From: Areca catechu
Lineage: Eukaryota > Streptophyta > Magnoliopsida > Arecales > Arecaceae
DNA length: 64,000 nt
Direction: 5' to 3'
Assembly (NCBI GenBank): GCA_021397845.1
Contig: CM038040.1
Coordinates: 64,930,088-64,994,087, forward strand
In this document: positions 1-10,909 of the stretch, one piece after another
Position numbering within the stretch: position 1 is the stretch's first letter
How the letters are laid out: each line of letters begins with the position of its first letter
Notes under the pieces: generated by a model
What the model was told of the DNA's origin: nothing
Database searches by the model: none
Seen by the model: the letters and a program-made list of their open reading frames with translations, nothing else
Position numbers and translations under genes: made by a program

Positions 1-275
1 GCAGCCAAGGCAAGCCCTCCTGCCAGGGTCAGCTCCTAGCTAAGGTTGTGCTCATAGGATAAGCCCTCTATTGAGGTCAGCTCTCGGTCGGGGTCATGCT
101 CATGCTGCCAAGGCAAGCCCTCCTAACAGGGTTAGCTCCCGACTGGGGTCTTGCTCATGCTACCAAGGCGAACCCTCCTGCTGAGATAAGTTGTCAGCCA
201 GGATCGTGCTTATTATGTGAGCCCCCCGTCTGAGGCCAGCTCCCGATTAGGGCCATGCTCATGCTGCTAAGATAA
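1..275 (+). repeat. 48-55 bp degenerate tandem repeat in T1 U3
   Basis: About five units, each containing GCTCATGCTGCCAAGGCAAG-like text. The GCTCAT/GCTTAT anchor recurs near 50, 98, 153, 208 and 257. The unit is a shorter relative of the 75-bp unit at 6790-7720: both share the GAGCCC...AGGTC...GGGGTC...GTGCTCATGC order, but the T1 unit lacks about 20 bp of the longer one. Confidence 0.75.
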
Positions 276-773
276 GACTCCCGAAGTGTGCCCCTTCCTT
301 GCCTTGCAGAGAACATAATTCTTGCCAATAGCAAAGGAGGGAAACATCAACAGGAATTCAAACTACAGCAAAAGGGGGGTCCCTGTCCTTTTTCAACCTT
401 TGGAAGGTGGCGCACGCCTTGCCATTAATTCAAGTTCTGCAACATGCCACCCGCATGCTCTGCGCAAAGTGTACTCCTTCAGGGACCTTTAGGCCCCAGA
501 TCCTGTAGCGTACCACCACGTTGATGATCATGCGACCGGGGGCCCCAACCCTCGTGACATGGAACCTGAACCTCCTTCAAGAGGAGTACTCCACTAAGGC
601 CACAAGCCCTGCGATGCTCCGACGGTCCCTCCAGGAATAGAAACATCACATCATGGCTCAGGGCTCAACAGCACAGCACCTGCCCCTTCCATGAAAAACC
701 ATACTATACAGGGGACACACGAGAGGAAGACATCTCAAGGAAGCCCCAGACCAGGTCGGGACCATCATTCTCA

Positions 774-780
774 TATAAAA
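774..780 (+). promoter_or_regulatory. TATA box of T1 LTR
   Basis: TATAAAA lies in a context conserved with the TATA box at 8305 in the T2 LTR, preceded in both by CATCTCAA and AAGCCCCAG blocks. The conservation around it marks the probable U3/R promoter and fixes the + orientation of T1. Confidence 0.6.
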
Positions 781-1430
781 GCAAAAGGAAGGCGATCGAT
801 AAAAAGAGAGAAAGAGAGAGAAAAAGAAAAGAAGGGGAGAAATAAAAAGGGGAAGCCCCTCCCAGAGAGGGCACACAAAAAAGAAAAGAGAAAGGAAATG
901 AAAAGAAAATAAGAAGAAAAAGAGGGCAAGTAGGCAAAGGACCCCCAGCGGATCCTTCCAAGCTCTCATATCACACTTCTACTCGACTTTGACATCTCAT
1001 TTTCCATCTTATTTTTCCACTGTACACCTCTATGCGGGGAGACCACCAGCTCCCTGCTATAGAAGTTTTGTTCTCATAGATCGTCCCACTGACTTGAACG
1101 TCGGAGTATCCCCGCCGGAATCCCCGACCCGGGTCTCCTTTGTTTTGCAGCGCAGCCGATTGAAGAGCATACCGGAGCGGCGGACCAAGCGCCTGGTGGG
1201 AACCGAGGAGCCCCCATGGTGGCGGCCATGTTGGATTGGGTGCCCATGGAAGACGCCAGTTGGGAGGGTTCGCCGAACGGTGCCACGTGAGAGCCACGGG
1301 CAGCGGAGAACCATCGGCAAGAGGGCCATCACCCGACGCCATGCAAGAGCCGCATGCCACGACAATCCAGGTGGCAACAGCGACCATGGACCGAGCCTAG
1401 CTTCTGTGGACTGAGAGGCCGGTTGGACCG

Positions 1431-1702
1431 GCTACTTTAAAATCTGTACTATTCCTTCAATAACTTTCAACATCAATTCCGGGTCCATTTGAACTCCGAT
1501 TTGAGTGTCATTTGTGCCATTGGACTTAAAAAATCTAGCTCTTTCAATCTGTAGACACATTTTCTACAAAACACTAATAAAAATATCAATTTATATTAAA
1601 TATCAATTAATTAATTTTTATTTTAATGATTAAACTATGATAATTGATAGATAGGTCAGTGCCAACCCCGAGTCTAAAGAGTGCCATGCCTTCGCCTCCA
1701 TC
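1431..1702. other. No gene seen; AT-rich spacer
   Basis: AT-rich from about 1540. I see no ORF with family similarity and no clear terminal repeat. The eight bases 1695-1702 are the left target duplication of the MITE that follows. Confidence 0.5.
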
Positions 1703-2291
1703 TAGGGGTGCGAATGGGTCGGGTCGGATCGGGTCATGAGTGACTCCGATCCAACCCAGTTCTTTGATTGGGTCATAATAGTAGACCCAGACCCAATCCA
1801 CTAAAAAATCGGTTCGGGTCGGATTGGGTCCACTATCAGAATTTTCAACCCAACGGGTCATTCGGGTTGGATCGGGTCCATAAATCATCCGGTTCTAATG
1901 TACAAAATTTGGATCTAAATATGATCCGAATAAAATATAGACAACTATATTTTAATTATTACATAGCTAACTACTATTAACTATAAAATAGATAACAAAT
2001 AATATTATTTTTAAAATAAATTAAGATATAAAAATAATTATAATCGGTTCCATACAAATTTTAAATTATAATTTAAAGATCCAAATAGATATAATTCTAA
2101 CAGTATTAGTATGTTCGAATCGGGTCGGGTCGGGTCCAAATTCAGTAAACCCAGACCCGATTCAGAAAATGGAACTTGTCTAATTTTAGGATCCAACCCG
2201 GATCCATGGATTCATAAAAATGGATTGGATCGGATCTAAATGAATTGGATCGGATTGGATCATGGATCAATCCGATCCATTTGCAGCCTTA
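1703..2291. mobile_element. hAT-type MITE
   Basis: A 589-bp non-coding element. It starts TAGGGGTGCGAATGG and ends CCATTTGCAGCCTTA, so the termini are imperfect inverted repeats. The flanks CCTCCATC (1695-1702) and CCTCTATC (2292-2299) form an 8-bp target duplication with one mismatch, as expected for the hAT superfamily. The outer parts are rich in GGGTCGGGTC / GACCCGACCC motifs that can pair with each other, and the core near 1970-2100 is very AT-rich. It encodes no transposase, so it must have been mobilised in trans. Confidence 0.85.
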
Positions 2292-2299
2292 CCTCTATC

Positions 2300-3110
2300 T
2301 CCTCGAGCCTCTCATCCATCTTGTCTGCCTTATCCATATCAAGTTTATTTGGATGGAGCACGCTCAAGCACCTTCACCTCAAGCCCCGTACCTAGTGTGA
2401 GGCTCTCCATGGTGCCATACAGGTCATAATCACCATAGTAGCATTAAAATAGATTATATTTAATTCAATGTTGCAAGAGGCTAGCCTCGAGGAGCTCGAT
2501 CATCCCTGTCATGCCTCTCTCTTAACCAAGCCTCCATAGCCCCAAGGCCCTCTACTTGCACCAGCCAGCCTCCCCTTCCTTGATTCCTTTCTCTTTGCCA
2601 TCCTCTCTGCCTGCCCCTTGGTCCTCTCCCTCCATGCCTACCCCCTCCTCCTCCCCACCATTGTTGAGCATTTGTGTGATCTCCCTCCTCGGGCCTCCTT
2701 CATCGCCCTCATCCATGTCCTCTTCCTTCTCAACCTCGCCATCCTTGGTTGAGTCAGATCCTATCCCCACTACCCCTTTACCCTTCATTCTGATTTCTTC
2801 TTTAGTTGAACCAACCACCTCATCGCTGATCTCAAAGTCTCACACCTCATCTTCTACTCTTCCCGTGCCTTCATCATCTCTATCATCAACCATGATTGGC
2901 CCTACATGTCCTGATGCGAGGATGCAATGGCCCATCCTCATTGATTGTGACAGAGGACAAAAAAAGAGTAAGAAGGTGCGAGAAGGATGTTAGTAGAGGC
3001 GGTGTCAGGTAGTGACTCCTTTTCGTAGTGGCACTGAGGCTAGAGGCAAAGATGGGTGAGGGGCTTGAGGCAATAGAGGCAAGAATCAAGGAGTTATTCA
3101 AAAAAAAAAA
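2300..3110. other. Unrecognised low-complexity coding-like segment
   Basis: A C/T-rich stretch (2480-2900) is open on both strands: a Pro/Ser/Thr-rich 145-residue frame on the + strand (2556-2993) and a Glu/Gly-rich 88-residue frame on the minus strand (2552-2818). Composition alone can explain both. The hAT MITE interrupts a sequence that continues here, with GATAAGGCAGACAAGATGG-like text on the minus strand beside it. No domain was recognised. It could be part of an old transposon gag or a dead gene exon. Confidence 0.3.
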
Positions 3111-4229
3111 AGAAAAAATAGATGGAAAAAGGGCTTGGGACCGGATTCTTTAAAATAGAAGGCCTTCTTATTCATTTCATATTTTGGAAATGGATTCAGT
3201 AACGCCATTAAAAATGAAGGGTGAAACTATAGATTTTCTAAAATAATGGGGTGTAAGTGTAATAAATGCAAATCTCAAAAAAAAATTATAATTTATTCAA
3301 GTTTAGAAAATTATGTATCTTTGTTAATAACTTTGTATTTAGTTAGCCAGGCAATACCCGATAGACCGAGCTTCCTTATCTTTAATCACAGTGGTTTGTG
3401 AGAATTATTTAGCAAATAAAAATTAAAAGTCCCTTATACCTATTGAGTGTATCAAAAATTAATAATGTCATGAAAGCAACCCCTTTATTATGCATATTGA
3501 CTAGTTGCTTTCTTTCCAACATTTCAGAAAGTAACATGACAAATATATTCTTTCAAGTAAGGGATCGAGTATTCTTAGCAAATTCAAGTATCTGATCCAA
3601 GGAGTTACCTAATGGTCAATCCTCATAAGACAAAAGAACAAAAGTTTTTATCATCTTAATTCACTAGATTGTGTAAACATTCACCTTTGGGAAAACAAAG
3701 GCCTCACTCAAGTTAAATGAGATTTGATGGGAGAGAACATACTTTGGAACATTAAAAAAGAACTTTGTAAGCAATGTAATTTGATGCTATATCCATTTAC
3801 AGTGACCCATTTGGTTGCAAAAAGTTCAAGTTCAAATAACACAAAGCATAAAAATGCCTTCCAAAAAAAAAAAAAAAAATCCAACAATGAAGCAATAACA
3901 GGTGATAGTTCATCCAATTGGCAACTTGAGATGGAAATATAGAGTTTAAGAATTTAAATGCATCATGTCACATTATAGATAAGATAACAGTAGGAGCGGG
4001 ATAATTAACTATTACTGAAAGCCAAAAATTGCAACTTTAGTCCCATCAATAAAGAGAAAAGTTTCCAAGTAGATTTTTTATCAATTTCTCAATGTCCAAG
4101 ACATGGAATTCCTAGATTCCTTTGTTATAATAATTCTATTATAAGTAAATATCTTTTAATTTCAATAGCCTATTCTCAATTCAAAGTTTTCAAACCAATA
4201 GAAGTAAAGATGAGTAAAATAAATAAATC
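3111..4229. other. AT-rich DNA without recognisable gene
   Basis: About 1.1 kb of AT-rich sequence with short poly-A runs (for example near 3867-3882). ORFs are under 75 codons and resemble nothing I know. I see no terminal repeats or target duplications. Confidence 0.5.
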
Positions 4230-5205
4230 TGTCACTTCTCCGTTGAGCTTTCACTACGGTTCAGAATTTGCCTCTCGAAGAATAAGATTCCACGAATTTT
4301 GATATGACCCAACAAAATCAGCCTGTGAGAAACACTAGTCAAACACTAAAACACTCTAGGGATGATAAAGAAAGTGTTAAAATATTTATAAAAAAGACAA
4401 AAATATAAGAGAAAGCTTGAAAAATTGGAACTTTATTATCGCTATTTCAATTCCATTTGATACATTTTCGAGGTTATTTAGACTAGTATACGGACTCTGT
4501 AAAAGAAAAATAATAACAGTTGATACTGAATCATTCTAGTAAAGAAAAATGATACATAATTATATTAACAAAGAAAAATATTATGGGATCATGTTAACAA
4601 ATAAAATTTTATGGATTGTCATGTAATCCCTAAAATCATGTGATTATCTAAAATCATATTAAGACTTCCCCTCAAACTTAAGATGCTATTGTAGGTACCA
4701 ACTTGAGTTTAGAAATTAAATCATGAATATACTCAGAAGCTGATATAATAAACTAACGTGTCTGCTAGTCTAACTGATTTAGATGATGTGACTATGAGAA
4801 AATATAGGAGATGCATGGTAGTTATAGTAAGGCTGGTGCTTAAATAGAAAGTAGCTAAAGGCTGATGATTTTGACTGATAAAAACATTATAAGAAGGCGA
4901 CACTAAAAAAGAGTACAGTCGAAAGCCAATGATGCTCACGGACAAAACCTAGTAGAGAAGGCCCACATTCAAAGATAAGGTAGCAAAAAACTAATAATCC
5001 TCACAATATAAAAGAAAAGGCCAGCACTAAAAGAGAAAATAGCCAAGATTGTTGATAGAGATAAATTTGCCAAGCAATAAAAAGGAGAGACAACTAAAAA
5101 CCTAAAGTTGAGAAGAAAAGTAATGAAGAGGAGTTATAGATTCATAGAAAGTGAGAGAAATTTAGATATTAATCTACTAAAAAATAGACAATCTAGAAAT
5201 TTATT
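4230..5205 (-). mobile_element. Eroded Ty1/copia 3' end (minus strand)
   Basis: Read on the minus strand, 4668-4683 gives TAAGTTTGAGGGGAAGT, a polypurine tract of the type found just before copia 3' LTRs. Upstream of it (4690-5200 on +) the minus-strand reading in mixed frames resembles the C-terminal tail of copia RNase H (SKLG-like text followed by SLRG). The AT-rich DNA left of 4667 would be the 3' LTR; its far end was not found. The copy is badly decayed and has no usable ORF. Confidence 0.4.
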
Positions 5206-5213
5206 GAAAATAA

Positions 5214-6420
5214 AAACTACAAGAAAATAGATTGTTAGCAATAGTTAATCACCATCACTAATAACCCCTTTGCCATTGCTGAAAATCTGTTAGAAAAAAA
5301 CCTATCATTAAAAGTCCTTATTTGCGATGACAAAAAAGCCATTGCTAATAAATATTATTAGCGACGGCTTAGGCAATGGCAAAAAATAACACTAATATTT
5401 TTCTTTTCATATTTTTAATTAATATTAAAAAAATAAAAAAATAGTGGTAGTAGCTATCACTAATAAGAAAAAATCATTACCAATGCCATCGATAATAATT
5501 TTTATTTTTTTTAAAAAAAATAAGTTTACTAAGCCTATTTTAATTATAATAACAAATAATTATAGTTTTTAAAACCTGTTAGAAATAAATTAACAATCAA
5601 CTACCACAATCACAAATAAAAAACTAATTATATTATATTAAAGATATAAATTATATAATTTTATAAATTAACACTACTTTACAAGTATCAAAATTAAATA
5701 CATAATATCAAAACTAAAAAAAAGTATGTAAGATCCTACTCATCGTCATCCTCCTTCTCTTGCTTCTATACACCCTTTCCAATAATCGATGGATGAGAGC
5801 TAAATGTACCAGCATCCTATAATGAAGACAAATAAAATATTATTAATAATTTTGATGTGAAAGCATATATGTTGACATGGAGATATATATTTTGATATAC
5901 TCCTTTGATTCTCAAATAGATTATTTCTACATATTCTATTTGATGATATATAGCTATAGATACATTTGATCCATCGATTGGATGGTTAGATTAAATTTGT
6001 ACCCTTAGGTCCTCTTTCACGACTTAAGCCTAAATATGTAAAGCTTCTAAATATAAAAATGTAAAACAAGGATTATTAATATACTTACCTGCTGTGATGG
6101 CTGTAATATTAAGGTTAGCTGATTGTGTAGATGTGGGTCTTGGAAAATCTCAATGAAATTATTGTAGATGATATTCCGGAAGCTTTGAGGTTGCTTGGAA
6201 AAAAGTCTCGACATGACATCCTTGACATATGCATCACCATATATCTGAATCATTGAGGGCTAAAAGGACATCGAAGACTAGCGAGCTAATGAAGGATCGA
6301 AGCTATGCGGGAATTCTATGACCTGGTTCCTACTCACCCCTCTGGTGGCCTTGTGCCATCCCTCAAGGTCAAGAAGGAGCTGAAAGGATGGGTCCTAACC
6401 GTGCAACGATATGACATACT
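5214..6420 (+). mobile_element. CACTA (En/Spm-like) terminal fragment
   Basis: AACTACAAGAAAA at about 5214-5226 matches the CACTACAAGAAAA terminus of plant CACTA transposons with two changes. It is followed by subterminal repeats of the TTAGCAATG / AGCGACGG / GCCATTGC type in both orientations (5240-5500), which are typical of these elements. The minus strand at 6047-6253 has a 68-codon frame without recognised similarity that could be part of a tnp gene. The right terminus was not found. Family assignment rests on the terminus and the subterminal repeats only. Confidence 0.45.
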
Positions 6421-6708
6421 CTTTATAATCTACTTATACAATTTAGAAATTCATTAGTCCAATTATACATACTAGTATATATAAAAATTAATAAATAATA
6501 TTTTAAGTTATTGTGCGATACATCAAGATTTAGGATCTAAGTAATCACCAGTCCTCCTAGATTAGTGTATGGCCTTCCACAACTACAGCTACCCCGATGC
6601 ATGACCCAACTATCATGTCTATAATAAATAAATAATAAAAATAAATAAATAAATATATATATAATCAATTCAATATGAGATTAATATAAGCATAGAAGTT
6701 TTACTAAT
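6421..6708. other. AT-rich spacer with TAAA/TA microsatellite
   Basis: No gene. Contains an (AAAT)n/(TA)n microsatellite near 6624-6664, directly before the T2 LTR. Confidence 0.6.
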
Positions 6709-6789
6709 TGATGTGACACAACCGCTGACGTGGAGCCCATGACGGCAACAGCTGGTAGCCACGTTGGTGGAAGTGCCACCTGGATGTGA

Positions 6790-7720
6790 TGCTCAAATGA
6801 AGTTTCGAGGGCGAGCTCCTCGATTGAGGCGGCCCCCGCATTTGGGGTTGAGCGCCCGGTCGAGGACATGCTCATGCTTTTCGAGGGCGAGCCCCTCGAT
6901 CGTGGTGGCCCCTGCATTCGGAGTCGAGTGCCTGGCCGAGGATGTGCTTATGCATTCCAAGGGCGAGCCCCTTGACCAAGGTGGCCACTGCATCCGAGGT
7001 CGAGCACCCGATCGAGGATGTGCTCATGCTTTTCGAGGATGAGCCCCCGGTCGAGGTGGCCCCGCATCCGGGGTTGAGCATTCGGTCGAGGTCATTCTCA
7101 TGCTTTTCCAAGATAAGCCCCCAGTCAAGGCAGTCCCCGCATTCGGGGTCGAGCACCTAGCCGAGGTCGTGCTCATGCTTTCTGAGGGCGAGCTCCCGAT
7201 CGAGGTGGACCCCATATCCGGGGTCAAGCACCCGGCCAAGGACGTGCTCATGGTTTTCGAGGGTGAGCCCCCGGTCGAGGTGGCCACCGTATCCGAGGTC
7301 GAGCACCCGATCGAGGTCGTGCTCATGCTTTTCGAGGGCAAACCCCGGTCGAGGCGACCCCCGCATCTGGGCTCGAGTGCTCGGCCGAGGTCATGCTCAT
7401 ACTTTCCAAGGGCGAGCCCCCAACCAAGGCGGCCCCCGCATCCAGGGTCAAGCACCCGACCGAGGATGTGCTTATGCTTTCCCAAGGCGAGCCCCCGGTT
7501 GAGGCGGCCCCCGCATCCAGGATCCAGCGCCCGACCGAGGATGTGCACATGCTTTCCCAGGGTGAGCCCCTAGCTGAGGTGCCCCCCGCATCCGGGATCG
7601 AGCACCTGGCCGAGGACGTGCTCATGCTTTTAGAGGGTGAGCCCCCGACCGATGAGGCCCCTGCATTCGGGGTCGAGCGCCTGACCGAGGTCGTGCTCAT
7701 GCACTTTGAGGTCAGGCTCT
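6790..7720 (+). repeat. 75-bp minisatellite in T2 U3 (about 12 units)
   Basis: The anchor CTCATGC/CTTATGC recurs near 6871, 6947, 7023, 7097, 7172, 7247, 7322, 7396, 7471, 7546, 7621 and 7696, a spacing of 74-76 bp. The consensus holds a GAGGGCGAGCCCCCG block, a GGCCCCCGCATCCGGGGTCGAG block and the anchor. As 75 is divisible by three, long frames stay open on both strands (7100-7573 +, 7024-7548 -) with 25-residue repeats. I treat these as by-products. Confidence 0.9.
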
Positions 7721-8304
7721 CGAGATGGAGCTCCCCTATCCTGCTGAGGACAAAATTCCTACCAGAAGCAAAAGAGAGAGAAGATCAGCAGAGGTACAGA
7801 CTATGACATGGAAGCTCTTAGCTACTTGCAACCTCCCAGAAGTGGCGCGCCTTGCCAAAAAACTCAAACTTTACAACACGCCACCACACGTTATGCACAA
7901 TGCCTGCTCCACCAGGCTTCACACCCTGTAGCACACTGCCATGTCAACGACCGTGCAATCGAGGGCTCTGATCCTCATGAAACAAAACTTGAACCTCCTC
8001 CAAGAAAAGTATTCCGTTAAGGTCATAGGTCCTGCGACACTCCGACAGTCTCTCTTAGAATAGAAATGCTCCACCATGGCTCATAACTCAGCGGCACGGC
8101 GCCCACCCCTCCCACGAAAAACTGCACCATCAGAGGGACAAGATCTGTACTATACCGGTGATCACCCTCAATAGAAGGATCTCCTTCAAAGGACCGATCC
8201 GATAGGGGGGAGGCTGCAGACAAAGGAAAACTCCTCTTGAAAGGGATACCAGGAAAGGGACATCTCAATAAAGCCCCAGGCTTGGTCTGGGCCATCCCTT
8301 CTCA

Positions 8305-8310
8305 TATAAA
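8305..8310 (+). promoter_or_regulatory. TATA box of T2 LTR
   Basis: CATATAAA in a block also conserved in T1 (774). It lies about 365 bp before the LTR end, a normal place for the U3/R boundary region. Confidence 0.65.
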
Positions 8311-8672
8311 ATAGAAGAAAGGATCCCCAAGATGGGAAGAGGCAACTGGTAAGACTTAAAGAGTGAACGGGCAAGGAACCAGCCAGGAAAACCTTCCAGC
8401 TCTTTGATCTCCATTCGACCTTGTCTTTCCACTTCTTACACTTCATCCTTTACTCTCTATGTGAAGAGTTCCCAAGCTCTTCACCATAGAGGTCCTGTTC
8501 CCCTTGATCGTCCCAACTGACTTGATCGTCGGAGTGTCCCTGCCGGAATCCTTAGCCTGGGTCTCCTCTTTTTTGCAGGCCATGCCAGAAGAGGTGCAGG
8601 CACCCATTGGGAGCCCGACAAGTCCTCGACATGTCAAAGCTACAGGCCACGATGATTCATGCAGCAACAGAT

Positions 8673-8691
8673 TGGCATGCCAGGTAGGGGG
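8673..8691 (+). other. Primer-binding site of T2
   Basis: TGGCATGCCAGGTAGGGGG starts three bases after the LTR end CAACA. It has the spacing and general shape (TGGC..CC...GGGG) of Tat-group primer sites. The tRNA was not determined. Confidence 0.55.
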
Positions 8692-8706
8692 CATGCACTA
8701 GTGATT

Positions 8707-10286
8707 ATGAAAAGTCGAGCAGTAAGTCCCCCACCATTAGCAGAGCACCCATGGATATCCATGGCCCCATGGTGACAACACGCGCACGGGAGGCTTCCAC
8801 CAGCCGCATAGGAGGCCCCCCTCATCATGGTGACCTGTAGAGCCCTGAAGGGGAAAACCCCGCTCCACCACCACCACCTTCGACGGATCCCCAGATCACT
8901 GCACTGGCTTAGCAGGTTCATCCCTGGCTACGGCGGTGCACTAGCTCCATCAGAGACACCAGTCCCTGGCAATGCAGCAGTAGCCAGGGATGCCGACAGC
9001 CCACATCGCCGACCCCCATACCATCCTGCGGTCATTCTAGGAGGGGCCATTGCATGCGGCCTCTTACTCACGGGGAGACCACCAGGTGGTCGAAAAAAAG
9101 CAACATGACGACCCGACTGGCAAGGAGAGCTGCTCCTCAATCTCGACCATGTTGCACACTCACACCGACGGCATCGGCATGGCCGGGAACTCAAGCGAGA
9201 GTTCCCCACTCCGCACCTCCTTCACCCTTGGTGACCTCTATTGAAGGGTCCACAAACGAGGCCATCCACCACCAAGCGAAGAGGCACCTCGAAGAGCAAG
9301 AGAGCAAGCTAGCTAACCTGTATCACCAGTTTGCTGAGATCCAGGGCTCCCCTAGCGAGCCCACAGGTTAAAACACCCATCCTCCTCTCACAGAATCCAA
9401 GAGGAACCGATCCCTAATCGGTTCCGCATATCCCAGGTTGACCCCTATATGGGACAACCAACCCCCTGGACCACCTAGAAAGCTATAAGGCCCTTATGAG
9501 GGTCCAGGGTGATACTGACGCTCTCCTTTGCTTTTCCTTCCCGGTAACCCTCTGGAAGGCTGCTCGAGCTTGGTTCTCCGGACTCGAGTCAAAAAGTATT
9601 GACTTCTTCATCCAGTTGGAAAAAAAGTTCATGGTACACTTTGATGCATGCAGAAAGGTACCATATGAAGCCGATAGCCTCTTTTCGATCCGTCAGTATG
9701 ACTGAGAACCCATTTGGGACTATGTGTCTTAGTTTAAAGTCGTCACCTTGGAGATTTACCATCTCGATGAGCCAGTCACCATGTTGGCCCTGAAGAGGGG
9801 GCCGCGGACCTCCCATTTCACCTACTCCCTCGACAAGAAGCCTTCAAAGCTTACTCGGAGCTCCTCTTTCGGGCCCATAAGTACATCCATGAAGAAGGGG
9901 TTGACCACACCAGAAGAGAGTTGGACAGGAGGTCGCTGAAGAGACAAGCCGTGGGGGAGACATCCGACCCCCTAGCCTCGAAGAACATGCTAGCCTCGCG
10001 GCCAAGGGCCAGGCCCAGAGTCGATCCCACCAAAAAAGAAAAGTTCACTCCTCTCCTTGCTTTAAGAGCAAAGATCCTGATAGAGATCGAGGGAGAGCAC
10101 TTCTTGCATTGACCTCCCCTACTGAGGCCATCTGCTAGACAGATAGGTCCCATTACTATTGCTTCCACCGAGACCATGGCCATGATACTGAGGAATGCCA
10201 CCACTTGAAGAGAGAGATAGAGGACCTGATCAAGCTCGGCTACCTCGGGAAGTATGTGGAGGGAGGAGCTCCCTCAGTAGCCTAGA
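8707..10286 (+). pseudogene. gag: T2 gag pseudogene
   Basis: Structural protein of the retrotransposon particle, broken by stops and frame changes. The first ATG (8707) is followed by a stop after about 20 codons. The retrotransposon-gag domain is recognisable at 9496-9800: ARAWFSGLESKSIDFFIQL, then a conserved PYEADSLFSIRQ block with a stop at about 9703. A zinc-knuckle-like stretch, YYCFHRDHGHDTEEC followed by LKREIEDLIKLGYL, lies at about 10153-10260 and is characteristic of the Tat group. Protease follows directly in the same polyprotein direction. It cannot make a full Gag. Confidence 0.8.
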
Positions 10287-10804
10287 ATGAAGAACCTCGA
10301 TCACTCACCATCGACAATCAGTCCATTGAGAAGCTTGTCGGGATGATCTCTTGGAGGGTAGGGAGAACCCCAAAGAGGGCTAGGAGGAGAGAAGAGAATG
10401 ATGATGTACTTTCCTATGAGGAAGAAGGGTCGACCAGGGTAGATAACCCAAATAATGATGCTGTCATCGTTGAAATGATGATAGCAAAATATCCTGTAAA
10501 AAAAATTATGGTTGATAGTGGAAGCTCTGTTGACATCCTTTTTTATGATACTTTTGTAACGATGAACTTGTCCACTGACCAAATAAAGCCGGTGTTCACG
10601 CCCTTAGTGGGCTTCATCAGAGATTCGGTTGGAGTTGAGGAAGAGATCACACTCCTAATAACCACCAGGATGCCACCCTGGCAAAGTACTGTACTAATGA
10701 TATTTACTGTTGTAAGGCTTCCTTCTCCTTACAACACGATCCTGGGGCATCCTGGACTCAATCTGCTCGACGCCACCATCTCCACCAGGCATCTCCTTAT
10801 CTAG
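10287..10804 (+). pseudogene. T2 aspartic protease region
   Basis: Retropepsin-type protease that would cut the Gag-Pol polyprotein. A 153-codon frame from 10343 contains the catalytic DSGSSVDILF motif at about residues 58-67 and the second conserved YNTILGHPGLN block near residue 133. The active-site Asp is intact. A stop at about 10802 and further stops before RT separate it from the rest of pol. Confidence 0.85.
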
Positions 10805-10909
10805 TTCCCCACTCCTTAGGGGACTGGAGAGATGAGAGGGTCCTACCGGCCAGTTCAGCATTGCTTGCAGACCATCCTGAGATCGTGAGGGGCTGACCCG
10901 AGCCCAACC

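Larger units (their letters stand above)
1..1430 (+). mobile_element. T1: truncated Tat-like Ty3/gypsy LTR plus leader
   Basis: Remnant of a gypsy LTR that aligns by eye with the better LTR at 6709-8669. Shared blocks include the text around ACCTGAACCTCCTTCAAGAG (about 565) and the CATATAAAA promoter block (about 772). The region near 1090-1150 with CGGAGTATCCCCGCCGGAAT matches 8530-8570. A primer-site-like TTGGGTGCCCATGG near 1234 suggests that the LTR ends about 1232 and that 1233-1430 is leader or the start of gag. The left end lies outside the window. ORFs here are short and carry no gag similarity. Confidence 0.7.
6709..8669 (+). repeat. T2 5' LTR
   Basis: It ends ...GCAACA just before the primer site at 8673. 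Contents: minisatellite U3 (6790-7720), TATA box (8305), and a conserved R/U5 block shared with T1 (8500-8590, GATCGTCGGAGTGTCCC). The left boundary is placed near 6709 because LTR-like text (TGATGTGACACAACC) begins there after the microsatellite. No target duplication could be tested, because the 3' LTR is missing. Confidence 0.65.

Noticed and set aside
691..912. Lys/Arg-rich ORF in T1
   Set aside because: Purine-rich R/U5 sequence of an LTR; short and compositionally biased.
6790..7720. Possible CRISPR-like array or repeat protein gene
   Set aside because: Units are directly adjacent without unique spacers, lie in an LTR of a plant element, and the open frames follow from a unit length divisible by three.
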